Below, piece by piece: positions 34,775 to 42,564 of a stretch of DNA of 64,000 bases (positions are counted from its first letter, which is position 1; each line of letters starts with the position of its first letter). The stretch comes from Metasolibacillus fluoroglycofenilyticus (GTDB lineage: Bacteria; Bacillota; Bacilli; Bacillales_A; Planococcaceae): contig NZ_PYWK01000003.1 of NCBI RefSeq assembly GCF_003049645.1, positions 1-64,000 of the forward strand, given 5' to 3'. The position numbers were made by a program, and so were the translations under genes. The notes under the pieces were generated by a model. That model saw nothing but the letters and a program-made list of their open reading frames with translations. It had not been told where the DNA came from and searched no databases.

Positions 34775-35677
34775 TTATTTAAACCACGAAGAAATAGTTT
34801 CTATTAATTTATTAAAAAAGTTTTTTACACCGTTCCAAAAACCTTCGTCTTGAAGAATAGGTGCAAACTTTTCTTCAATTGTTTTACTTAAATCAGATAA
34901 CTGTGATGATAGCTTTGAAAAATCAATATCAAGCGAGCGAATACGATCCATTAAATCAATTAATAATTGACGGTCTTGCTCGCTCAAATTAATTTGCAAT
35001 CGCGATAATTGCTCTTCTACAATTTGTTGAACTTCTTCACGAGATACAGGCTTTTGCTCTGCAATCACTTTTTTAATTTCCGTTAAAAGTTCTGCAACTT
35101 TCTCATCAGAAATACCAGCGCTATCCGCAATCGATGTCGCAATATTTAACTCCTCATTTGCTACATCTGTGCGCTCAATATCAAGCTTCTCGCCTGTTTT
35201 CACTTCGTATGCCTTATAAATACCTACTAAAGCTGAATGACCTGTCACTGGCTTCGGTGCTGCTATTTCTACAATTGCATCCTCGATTCCAGCTGTTACC
35301 ATTGCATTGGCATAAATTTCAGCTGTTACTTCCGTAATATTTTCCGGTGTTAAAATACTAATAACTAGTCCTTTGCCCTCTTCTTGTCGCGTAATCTTTG
35401 CCGAAGAATACATGCGAGAGCTAGCATTACTATTTTTAATATATTGTACTAAATCATCACCAGATACCGTCACTTCATCAATTTCAGATTCTTCATTGAC
35501 GCGAAATGCCGTTTTCATTATTTCTTTTTCCGCATCTGAAAGATTTGCACCGTATACAACAATTGGTACACCAAGTTTTTCATTTATTGGCTTTTGTGTT
35601 GTGGCGCTAGCAAGTGGCGCAAATACCGCTAAAGCTAACACTGTTATAACAAGCTTTATTATCCATTTTTGCTTCAT
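34775..35677 (-). CDS. ypuA: DUF1002 secreted protein (YpuA type)
   Basis: 300 residues with a Sec signal peptide (about 1-27, cleavage near ASATT) and a DUF1002 domain (KLGVPIVVYGANLSDAEKEIMK at its start, AIVEIAAPKPVTGHSALVGIYKAYE in the middle). The C-terminus is helical. The DUF1002/YpuA family is an extracytoplasmic protein of unknown function. Start ATG 35677 after GAGGGGAG. Confidence 0.88.
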   Translation of the reverse strand: MKQKWIIKLVITVLALAVFAPLASATTQKPINEKLGVPIVVYGANLSDAEKEIMKTAFRVNEESEIDEVTVSGDDLVQYIKNSNASSRMYSSAKITRQEEGKGLVISILTPENITEVTAEIYANAMVTAGIEDAIVEIAAPKPVTGHSALVGIYKAYEVKTGEKLDIERTDVANEELNIATSIADSAGISDEKVAELLTEIKKVIAEQKPVSREEVQQIVEEQLSRLQINLSEQDRQLLIDLMDRIRSLDIDFSKLSSQLSDLSKTIEEKFAPILQDEGFWNGVKNFFNKLIETISSWFK

Positions 35678-35796
35678 ATTTTTACTCCCCTCAAACACTT
35701 CACTATCTATTGTCGGTAATTCGTATTATCATACGTCTTTCCCTTGTCTATTAGTACGTGTTTAAAAGTAAAAGGTTGCAGGAAGCCTTGTAGTGC

Positions 35797-36651
35797 TTAT
35801 AGAAGCTCTGTCCAGCCATCCTGTTGTTTAATTTTTCCTGCCTTCATTAATGAGCCTAGTGCTCGTTTAAAAGCGCCCTTACTCATCTCAAACATTTCCT
35901 GAATTTCCTCTGGTGTCGATTTATCACCAAATGGCATTTTGCCACCAACACTTTCTAAATAAGCGTAAATTCTCTCTGCATCATCACCTAAGCGCTCATG
36001 CTTACGAGGAAGTAACGAGCCATTAAGTGAGCCGTCTTCCTTTACATCAATCACACGCACTTGTACGTCTTGTCCTAAGCGTGGCTCCGCCTTCATTTCT
36101 GATGAATGAACAAAAATGCGGTATGGCGTATCAATCCCAATTAAAAACGACCCTACAGGCAATAAGCGATACGGGCGTGCTATAATGTTTTTATTATACA
36201 TTTCATCAAAAGCACCCTCATAAAGTTCATTCACTTTTTCCTCGGTTGCTAAGCGACCAAATAAATCACCGTTGCGGTCTGTGCGAAGCGTCATAAATAA
36301 ATGGTCACCGGGCTGCGGCCAAAGCTCTTGTAATGCAGGTAAATCCTCCGCTTTAACAATTACTTCACGTGATGTTCCAATATCAACAACTGCACCTTCA
36401 CGAGTTACTTTTAAGACACGTGCCCAATTGTACTGTCCTTCTAAAATTGTTGGTAAAGCTGTTGTTGCTTGTAACTCTCCTCGGCGGTCTGCATATAAAA
36501 ATACGGTAATGCGCTCCCCTGCAGCGACTGTCTCCGCCACTTCCGACATATTTAACGGAATTTCTGCATCACCGTTTGTTAATACATAGCGAGAGCCTTG
36601 TTGTTCCAATACAGTTAATTCTACAACTTGCCCTGAGCGTAATTCATTCAT
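35797..36651 (-). CDS. cvfB: S1-domain RNA-binding virulence/regulatory protein CvfB (YitL)
   Basis: 284 residues with three S1-like OB folds and a C-terminal winged-helix (FGDKSTPEEIQEMFEMSKGAFKRALGSLMKAGKI). CvfB binds RNA, and in staphylococci it affects virulence-gene expression. Motifs: NWARVLKVTREGAVVDIGTSREVIVKAEDLP, YRIFVHSSEM. ATG 36651 with AAAGGA about 12 bases upstream; a TTG at 36660 is too close to the SD. 15 bases separate the mntR stop (upstream) from this gene's SD region, so the two may be co-transcribed. Confidence 0.92.
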   Translation of the reverse strand: MNELRSGQVVELTVLEQQGSRYVLTNGDAEIPLNMSEVAETVAAGERITVFLYADRRGELQATTALPTILEGQYNWARVLKVTREGAVVDIGTSREVIVKAEDLPALQELWPQPGDHLFMTLRTDRNGDLFGRLATEEKVNELYEGAFDEMYNKNIIARPYRLLPVGSFLIGIDTPYRIFVHSSEMKAEPRLGQDVQVRVIDVKEDGSLNGSLLPRKHERLGDDAERIYAYLESVGGKMPFGDKSTPEEIQEMFEMSKGAFKRALGSLMKAGKIKQQDGWTELL

Positions 36652-36675
36652 CTTTCGCAAATTCCTTTCTGCGTC

Positions 36676-37095
36676 TTATATATTTTGCTGTGCCTTCATT
36701 GCATCTAGCTTTGCTACAAAGTCCTTCTCTTCTTCCATTAGTTGTACCAAATCTGCAATTCGGTCAATTGCATTCCAGCTTAAATGGTGTTCGATTCCTT
36801 CAACGTCCTCATAGATACGCTCCTCGTCTACACCAATAATACGTAAAAATTCCTCTAGTAAATCATGCCTTTGTACAAGTCGTTTACCTAATTTTTCCCC
36901 TTTTGGTGTAAGTGTTAAACCTCTATATTTTTCGTATACTAAGTAGCCGTCTTTATCTAACTTCTGAACCATTTTTGTAACAGACGAAGGTAGAACAGAT
37001 AATGCTTCTGCGATGTCGGACACTCGTGCATACCCTTTATTGTCAATTAATAAATAAATTTGCTCGATATGATCCTCCATACTTGGTGTTGGCAT
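36676..37095 (-). CDS. mntR: Manganese-responsive transcriptional repressor MntR
   Basis: 139 residues, DtxR family. Mn(II) ligands expected at Asp8 and Glu11 (MEDHIEQIY), His77-type ([10 protein letters not shown]) and the Glu-Glu-His set ([11 protein letters not shown]) are all present. The DNA-binding helix-turn-helix is [24 protein letters not shown]. It represses Mn uptake genes when Mn is high. Start ATG at 37095. Repeat A copy 11 begins 23 bases upstream. No MntH or MntABCD gene is in the window. Confidence 0.95.
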   Translation of the reverse strand: MPTPSMEDHIEQIYLLIDNKGYARVSDIAEALSVLPSSVTKMVQKLDKDGYLVYEKYRGLTLTPKGEKLGKRLVQRHDLLEEFLRIIGVDEERIYEDVEGIEHHLSWNAIDRIADLVQLMEEEKDFVAKLDAMKAQQNI

Positions 37096-37117
37096 ATCCG
37101 ATAACCCCTCTCTTTCA

Positions 37118-37330
37118 TATCAATTAGCCCCTGGTTAACTCTAGTCCAGTTTTTTGGAGCTATTTAACCTGCATTACGCAGGCCTCTCTTCAAAATCTGT
37201 GACATCTTCCAGAATCTTAACTTGAATCAGCAGAAATTTAAGACTTCCTCTAATTTAATAGCTTTTCTTACATTTTTCCCAGCACTTATAGATGCAGTTA
37301 GACTTTTGCTGATTTTAGTTAACTATCTTC
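37118..37330. repeat. Repeat A copy 11 (diverged)
   Basis: Terminus ATCAATTAGCCC, TTAACTCTAGTCCAGTTTTTTGGAGC, ACCTGCATTACGCAGGCCTCTCTTCAAAATCTGTGACATCT, then GAATCAGCAG and a distal region that no longer matches well. 37331-37547 has no other gene. Confidence 0.7.
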
Positions 37331-37547
37331 AGTTTACTACATATTCAGGCGAAAAGTTAACTGAAAACGGTGATGTTCTAGAGGGCTATTGAAAAAGTAG
37401 ATATTTGCATGCTTTTTCTAATAATCACAGACGCTTTTATTAAGTATTTTCTACTAATGGTTTCTTTTTTAGACGGATTTGAGAAAAGAAGTTACTTATA
37501 GTATTGTTTCTGTATTAGTATTTTCAAACCAAAATAGGGAGATATAA

Positions 37548-38336
37548 ATGAGCGTAAAAATAAAATACCAATGGCGCATCACAAAATATAATCCAATCCA
37601 CCGAAACGAGCATGGATATTACACAATAGGCTCTGAATGGACTAGCTCTTCAGATATTGGGAAAAATATGTATGATGGACTACTAACATTGGAAAATTAC
37701 ATCAAGGTTGAAACTGCCTATGTTGATACAATTATAAGGTTTTTAGAGGCGAACAACATAAAGTCGATCTGGATTCCTACAGTAACTTATATTGATATCA
37801 ATAGAGAATCCACCTTGTATGACAAAGAATTTGACAAGCTTCACTTACAGGATGACCAAGAAGTTTCTATAGCGCACGTTCGTCTAATTGCTAAAATGGT
37901 GCTACGAGAATTCATTCATTGTAATTTTATAACAAGGAACTTCTTTGTCCATTTTGGCTACGATTACTATTTATACATCGGCTCAAATAGCTACTACGAT
38001 GAACCATTGAGATTCACTGAAGCACAAAATTTATTTGTAGAAGAAATGATTTCACCTTATTATACAGAAGAGAAAGATATGGTAAGGTCTGTGATTTGGA
38101 CCAATATCGAAGATGATGTGGTCATTGGACAAGTAATATTACGAAATATTTCATTAAAGGAATACCAGAAAACATTGCGTCTTTCAACACTTCATCCTGT
38201 AACAGGTTCCTTTTCAATAACAAAAGATAATTTTGAGTTCTTCCAGAGCAAAATGCATCATCAAATGGATTTTACTAAGTATAACTATTATTTAGATTCA
38301 GAGTATTCACCTAATTGTAAAACAGCCCTCAATTAG
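37548..38336 (+). CDS. Uncharacterised cytosolic protein, 262 residues
   Basis: No signal peptide or membrane helix. It is rich in Tyr, Phe, Ile and Asn. Regular segments include KYNPIHRNEHGYYTIGSEWTSSSDIGK, ESTLYDKEFDKLH and LRNISLKEYQKTLRLSTLHPVTGSFSITKDNFEFF. The last resembles DUF-type proteins linked to contact-dependent immunity loci, but I cannot name the family. AGGGAG SD; a terminator follows at 38320. It stands alone with no co-directional partner. Low GC and single-gene context suggest possible acquisition. Confidence 0.6.
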   Translation: MSVKIKYQWRITKYNPIHRNEHGYYTIGSEWTSSSDIGKNMYDGLLTLENYIKVETAYVDTIIRFLEANNIKSIWIPTVTYIDINRESTLYDKEFDKLHLQDDQEVSIAHVRLIAKMVLREFIHCNFITRNFFVHFGYDYYLYIGSNSYYDEPLRFTEAQNLFVEEMISPYYTEEKDMVRSVIWTNIEDDVVIGQVILRNISLKEYQKTLRLSTLHPVTGSFSITKDNFEFFQSKMHHQMDFTKYNYYLDSEYSPNCKTALN

Positions 38337-38366
38337 CATATTGGCTAATTGAAGGCTGTTTTTGTA
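38320..38366. terminator. Bidirectional terminator between convergent genes
   Basis: Stem AACAGCC.TCAATTAGC / GCTAATTGA.GGCTGTT with a T-run on the plus strand; flanked by convergent genes. Confidence 0.92.
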
Positions 38367-38367
38367 A

Positions 38368-38652
38368 TCATTTGTTGTGATTAAAATCTTGTCCAACTTC
38401 ATAAATCGCACGGATAATTTCTTTATTAATCGTCTCAATATTTTGTGGTGTGTTTAATACGTTGAACGCTTCAGCTCTTGCTACGTTTGATGTAACATAG
38501 TGCGGTGGTAAATTATTTAATGCTTCGGCAACAATATTCATTTCACATCGTTCACAATGACAAAACGTTTGATACTCTACTCCATAAAGCAAAAATCGAA
38601 CGAGTCCACGGACAATTTCTTCAGTAACATTCATTAAAAATGGTTGTGTCAT
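38368..38652 (-). CDS. ComFB family protein
   Basis: 94 residues with the ComFB signature: helix VTEEIVRGLVRFLL, Cys cluster CHCERCEMNIVAEALNNLPPHYVTS. In B. subtilis comFB lies in the comF operon; in cyanobacteria the fold binds c-di-GMP. Here it stands alone, so a competence role is not supported by context. SD GAGGCGATG; ATG at 38652. Confidence 0.85.
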   Translation of the reverse strand: MTQPFLMNVTEEIVRGLVRFLLYGVEYQTFCHCERCEMNIVAEALNNLPPHYVTSNVARAEAFNVLNTPQNIETINKEIIRAIYEVGQDFNHNK

Positions 38653-38934
38653 TTACATCGCCTCAATCGCTCATGTACTATGAAGCTCCCAAAAGTTTTG
38701 TGCTAGTACATCTTTAAATCTGTCCCCTTATCATATAACATCATATATTATGTTGCAAATAACCTGTTCGCCACTATAAAAATAACAATTCAATCTGTAA
38801 AATAATGAGAGGTCTTTCTATAACCTAGTTTCATATCACTTTCATTTCACCTATCCATTGCTATATAAACGAATTTTTAGTATTTTAGAAAAATAATACT
38901 TACAATTAAGTAAAATACACTAAAATAAAAAGTG

Positions 38935-38978
38935 CATGAAATCAAAAATTTCCAATTTGATTTCATGCATTTTATTAG
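38935..38978. terminator. Hairpin with the GCATGAAATC stem
   Basis: Stem TGCATGAAATCAAA / TTTGATTTCATGCA with TTTTATT after it. A near-identical stem recurs at 42521-42555 and 52129-52164. Confidence 0.6.
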
Positions 38979-39002
38979 TTATGGGAGTTATCTCAAAAAT
39001 CA

Positions 39003-39167
39003 AACTTCTCTACAGCACAGTAAAAAATTAGCTTTACGCTTATTTTAAATTCAAAAGAAACCGCTAAGCCCAGTGTTTTATCCCATTTCCAAAGAAGCTT
39101 TCCTAGATGAAACACCACCGAAAGCGTCCCAAAAGCTGGTAATACACTGCTTTTAGGACGCCCCTGC
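39003..39167. repeat. Repeat C copy 2 (uninterrupted), ending in a terminator hairpin
   Basis: Uninterrupted counterpart of 33100-33395, with CTTATTTTAAATTC where copy 1 carries the inserted repeat B. It ends with hairpin GCGTCCCAAAAGC..GCTTTTAGGACGC (about 39125-39160), which can also terminate the cadA operon. 38653-38934 has no gene. Confidence 0.8.
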
Positions 39168-41261
39168 CTACTGTTTATTCAGTAAACGTAGTGAGTTTAA
39201 TACGACAAGCAATGTCGCACCCATATCTGCAAAAATCGCAATCCATAGTGTGAGCCAGCCCGGAATGACTAGCAATAAGGCAATTAGTTTTAGTAATAAA
39301 GCGAAAGCAATATTTTGTTTAATGATTGACAATGCTTTTTTACTTAAGCGCATCGTATACGGAAGCTTTGTTAAATCGTCGCCCATTAGCACGATATCGG
39401 CTGTTTCTAATGCTGCGTCTGTACCCGCACCACCCATTGCAATACCAACAGATGCTGTTGCAAGAGCAGGCGCGTCGTTAACGCCATCACCTACCATTGC
39501 AACCTTGCCATATTGTCCTTGTAATTCCTTAATCGCTTGCAGTTTATGCTCCGGCAGCAAGCCCGCTCGCACATCTGTAATGCCAAGATTCTTTGCGATT
39601 GTCTGTGCAGTTAATGGTGCATCGCCCGTTAACATTACACTATGCTCAAGCTGTGAAACAACCTCTTTACTTTCCTGACGCAGTTGGTCAGCAATTGCTA
39701 ATATACCGATACATTCACCATCGCGTGCTGCAACAATAACAGATTGCCCTTCAGCCGCGAAATCTGCAATTTGCTCTGTTAGCTCTTCATTAATAGATGC
39801 GAGTGAACTAATCCAATTGACACTGCCTACTGCAATCTTATGCCCTTCCACCGTTGCATAAGCGCCTTTTCCAGTGACTGATTGGAAATCTGTAGCATTC
39901 GCTATTTCCACATGTAGTGCAGCAGCTTTTTTCAACACTGCCTGTGCCAATGGATGCTGAGATTTTTTTTCCACAGCACCAACTAGAGCTAATAATTCCT
40001 CCTTTGGAATTATCGTCGTGATAATTTGTGTTACTTCTGGTGTACCTTTCGTTAATGTGCCTGTTTTGTCGAAGGCAACTGCATTAATATGCCCTAACTC
40101 CTCTAGGTAAACACCACCTTTAATCAATACCCCATGTCTTGCGGCATTCCCAATCGCTGTAACAATTGCGACGGGTGTTGAGACAACTAATGCGCACGGA
40201 CAGCCTACGACAAGCACCGCTAAGCCTTGATAAATCCATTCTAGCCAATTGCCTGTAATAAGCGATGGAATAATTGCGACAAGTATCGCCACAACGATAA
40301 TCGCTGGTGTATAGTATTTCGCAAAACGGTCAACAAATTTTTGAGATGGTGCTTTTTCCGCCTGCGCTTCTTCTACTAAATGAATAATTTTTGCAATCGT
40401 TGTATCATGTACAAGCTTCGTTACTTTTACTTCAAGTGCACCCTCTTCATTCAATGTGCCTGCGAATACCTCGTCATTTAGTGTTTTATGAACGGGAATC
40501 GACTCACCTGTAATGGACGCTTGATTGACAGCAGATGTACCACTTATAACAATGCCATCCATTGCAATTTTTTGCCCCGGCTTAACGATAAGAATATCTC
40601 CAATTTGAACATCCTCTGTCGGAACCTCTATCTCATGCATATGGTCGCCATGTGTGCGCTTAATCAACGCAATAGGTGGTGCAATATCCATTAATGTTTC
40701 GATAGATTGACGTGCCTTATTCATCGAATACGCCTCTAACGCTTCACTTACAGCGAATAAAAAGACAACAACTGCCGCCTCCTGCCACTCCCCAATAATA
40801 GCCGCACCAATAATTGCAATTGTCATTAATGTTTTCATATCGAATTCAAAACGTAGTAAATTTTTAAAGCCTGTTAAAAACATCGCATGCCCACCGACAA
40901 CAATTGCCCCTATATAAAGACTTACGACAAGCGCACTGTCCTCTTCGTAAAATGAGCTCATTATAACAGCTGCAAGTACAAATAATAAAGAGAGACCTGC
41001 AAAAATATTCTCCTTACGCTTATAAAAAGGAATTGTTGTTTTTTGGCGGTCATTTATTGATTTAACTTTAATGCCATCAAAGGCACCTGCCTCTTCAAGC
41101 TGCTCAACAGTCGCGTCACCAACAACTGTTAGCTTTGCTGCACCAAAGTTGAGCTGTACGTCCTCAACAGTCGTAATGTCTCGAATATTACGCTCAAATT
41201 TTGCCGCACAATTGACACAAGACAGATTTTCAAGACGATATTGTTGCTCTTTTGTAGCCAT
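39168..41261 (-). CDS. cadA: Cadmium/zinc/lead-exporting P-type ATPase CadA
   Basis: 697-residue heavy-metal P1B-ATPase (exports Cd2+, Zn2+, Pb2+). An N-terminal metal-binding domain has one CxxC (SCVNC near residue 10-14). It then has about eight membrane helices, the metal-site VVGCPCALVVSTPVA (CPC), phosphorylation DKTGTLTKG, the HPLA (SQHPLAQAV) motif and the hinge GDGVNDAPALA. ATG 41261 after GGAGGAGG, overlapping the cadC stop by 1 base or abutting it. Forms the cadC-cadA operon under CadC. Confidence 0.96.
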   Translation of the reverse strand: MATKEQQYRLENLSCVNCAAKFERNIRDITTVEDVQLNFGAAKLTVVGDATVEQLEEAGAFDGIKVKSINDRQKTTIPFYKRKENIFAGLSLLFVLAAVIMSSFYEEDSALVVSLYIGAIVVGGHAMFLTGFKNLLRFEFDMKTLMTIAIIGAAIIGEWQEAAVVVFLFAVSEALEAYSMNKARQSIETLMDIAPPIALIKRTHGDHMHEIEVPTEDVQIGDILIVKPGQKIAMDGIVISGTSAVNQASITGESIPVHKTLNDEVFAGTLNEEGALEVKVTKLVHDTTIAKIIHLVEEAQAEKAPSQKFVDRFAKYYTPAIIVVAILVAIIPSLITGNWLEWIYQGLAVLVVGCPCALVVSTPVAIVTAIGNAARHGVLIKGGVYLEELGHINAVAFDKTGTLTKGTPEVTQIITTIIPKEELLALVGAVEKKSQHPLAQAVLKKAAALHVEIANATDFQSVTGKGAYATVEGHKIAVGSVNWISSLASINEELTEQIADFAAEGQSVIVAARDGECIGILAIADQLRQESKEVVSQLEHSVMLTGDAPLTAQTIAKNLGITDVRAGLLPEHKLQAIKELQGQYGKVAMVGDGVNDAPALATASVGIAMGGAGTDAALETADIVLMGDDLTKLPYTMRLSKKALSIIKQNIAFALLLKLIALLLVIPGWLTLWIAIFADMGATLLVVLNSLRLLNKQ

Positions 41262-41262
41262 T

Positions 41263-41610
41263 TTATCTGTCCTCCTCCGCATGCTCATAGGCAATTTTCA
41301 CAATTTGATAAACATGGTCATCCGCTAGCGAATAATACACAAGCTTTCCTTCACGATGAGATTTTGCTAAACGATTTTCCTTTAAATAGCGTAAATGATG
41401 TGAAGCTGTAGCAACGGACGAGCCAATAATCGCCGCAACATCGCACACACATAACGCTTTTTCTATTGTTAACGCATAAGCAATTTTTAATCTCGTTTCA
41501 TCTGCTAGCGCTTTTAAAAACTTCGCAACATGCCCAAGCTCCGGCAACTGCCCTTGCACACGCTCCACCGTCTCTTCATTAATTTTCGTTATTTCACAAA
41601 CATCCTTCAT
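41263..41610 (-). CDS. cadC: Metal-sensing ArsR-family repressor CadC
   Basis: 115 residues, ArsR/SmtB winged helix. The alpha-3 metal-binding motif appears as ALCVCDVAAI (CadC ELCVCDL), and the recognition helix is SVATASHHLRYLKENRLAKSHREGKLVYYSL. It lacks a Cys-rich N-terminal extension seen in the pI258 protein, except for Cys5 (MKDVCEITK). ATG 41610 with GAGGAAGG close upstream. Dissociates from its operator on Cd/Zn/Pb. Two palindromes in the 80 bases upstream match CadC-type operators. Confidence 0.93.
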   Translation of the reverse strand: MKDVCEITKINEETVERVQGQLPELGHVAKFLKALADETRLKIAYALTIEKALCVCDVAAIIGSSVATASHHLRYLKENRLAKSHREGKLVYYSLADDHVYQIVKIAYEHAEEDR

Positions 41611-41625
41611 ACCTTCCTCACCTCA

Positions 41626-41644
41626 TTCAAACATCCATTTGATT
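41626..41644 (-). promoter_or_regulatory. Second CadC operator-like palindrome
   Basis: Imperfect palindrome TCAAA-N6-TTTGA between the -10 and the SD of cadC. It is half-related to the main operator at 41669-41690 and could hold a second CadC dimer. Confidence 0.55.
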
Positions 41645-41646
41645 GT

Positions 41647-41690
41647 AGTATATAATATATGCAAGAAACATTCAAATGTTTATTTGAATG
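41647..41690 (-). promoter_or_regulatory. cad promoter and CadC operator
   Basis: Palindrome CATTCAAATGTTTATTTGAATG (41669-41690; 20 of 22 bases pair as an imperfect palindrome) matches the known CadC operator type (TCAAATAAATATTTGA). Its minus-strand right half contains the -35 TTGAAT (41670-41675), spaced 17 bases from the -10 TATACT (41647-41652), so CadC binding would block RNA polymerase. Confidence 0.85.
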
Positions 41691-41694
41691 TCGA

Positions 41695-41752
41695 GGGGGC
41701 TGTCCAAAAAGCCGTGCAGTCGCCGGCATTTTGGACAGTGGTGATGGTGTTT
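41695..41752. repeat. Repeat D copy 3 (5' part only)
   Basis: Hairpin GGGGGCTGTCCAAAAAGCC..GGCATTTTGGACAG plus a short following segment (GGTGATGGTGTTTG); the rest of the family unit is gone. 41753-41924 holds the start of the next gene's leader and no other gene. Confidence 0.65.
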
Positions 41753-41924
41753 GAATAAAATATTAGCTTATTGAAATAGTGGAGGCTTATTTTGAAAATG
41801 AGGAAAACATGGGATTAGCAGCGATAAAAAGGACAAAATATACAATCGTAAATTCCATATATAATCCATTTTACCCTTAAAATTATATGGGAATATATTA
41901 CAATTTTAAACGGAGGTGGTAATA

Positions 41925-42505
41925 GTGAAAAAAACAATAAAATATTCACTGATAATAGCTTTACTGTTCGTATCAATCTTGATGCCCATTCATACCAACG
42001 CATTTACTGATGGAGAAGAAAATCTAGATGTTTATACTGAAGCGTCTAATGATTCCATCGTCCCTTACGCAGATTTTATCTATAGTAATAAGGTCAAAAA
42101 TGATATGGGATTTGCTTGTCGTGCATTTGCACGAACATCAACGAATCATGTTGCATCATTACCAGAAACACCATTTATTAATGAAAGTGATGAACTAAAC
42201 TTTACTGATACTTCTATAGAATTATTTAATGCTAATTTAACAAGTGAAGTTAGAACATCTAAACAAGGCTCGAGAATCATCATGGTCGCTGGCAATCACT
42301 TAACTAATCATGGCTATTGCCGTTTGACCTGTCACAGCGTATGCCTACAATTATCTCAACCAAATTTAAAAAAGTCCATTTCTCCGAGCATGTATATTTT
42401 ATGTTTATGGAGAGCGGTTTCGCAATGGAAGTAGATATTTTAAACGCTAACAGTTTTGAGGTTCTGGAAGCGTACGATATTGAAGTCAAAGTAAATCATA
42501 GTTAG
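41925..42505 (+). pseudogene. Frameshifted gene for a secreted protein
   Basis: Starts with a GTG after GGAGGTGG and encodes a Sec signal peptide (KKTIKYSLIIALLFVSILMPIHTNA, about 26 residues) and a mature domain. The reading frame goes out of phase near 42308-42316: the first frame ends at 42434, whereas a second frame (from 42317, DLSQRMPTII..EVDILNANSFEVLEAYDIEVKVNHS) continues to 42505. The two together would give about 190 residues. Either a real frameshift or a sequencing error. No family recognised. Confidence 0.6.
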
Positions 42506-42520
42506 TTATTCGTACAAAAA

Positions 42521-42555
42521 AGCGCATGAAATGTTCTCAAATCATTTCATGCGCC
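42521..42555. terminator. GCGCATGAAATG-type terminator
   Basis: Stem GCGCATGAAATG / CATTTCATGCGC, convergent with the penicillin acylase gene. Same stem family as the hairpins at 38935 and 52129. Confidence 0.85.
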
Positions 42556-42564
42556 CTATTTATT

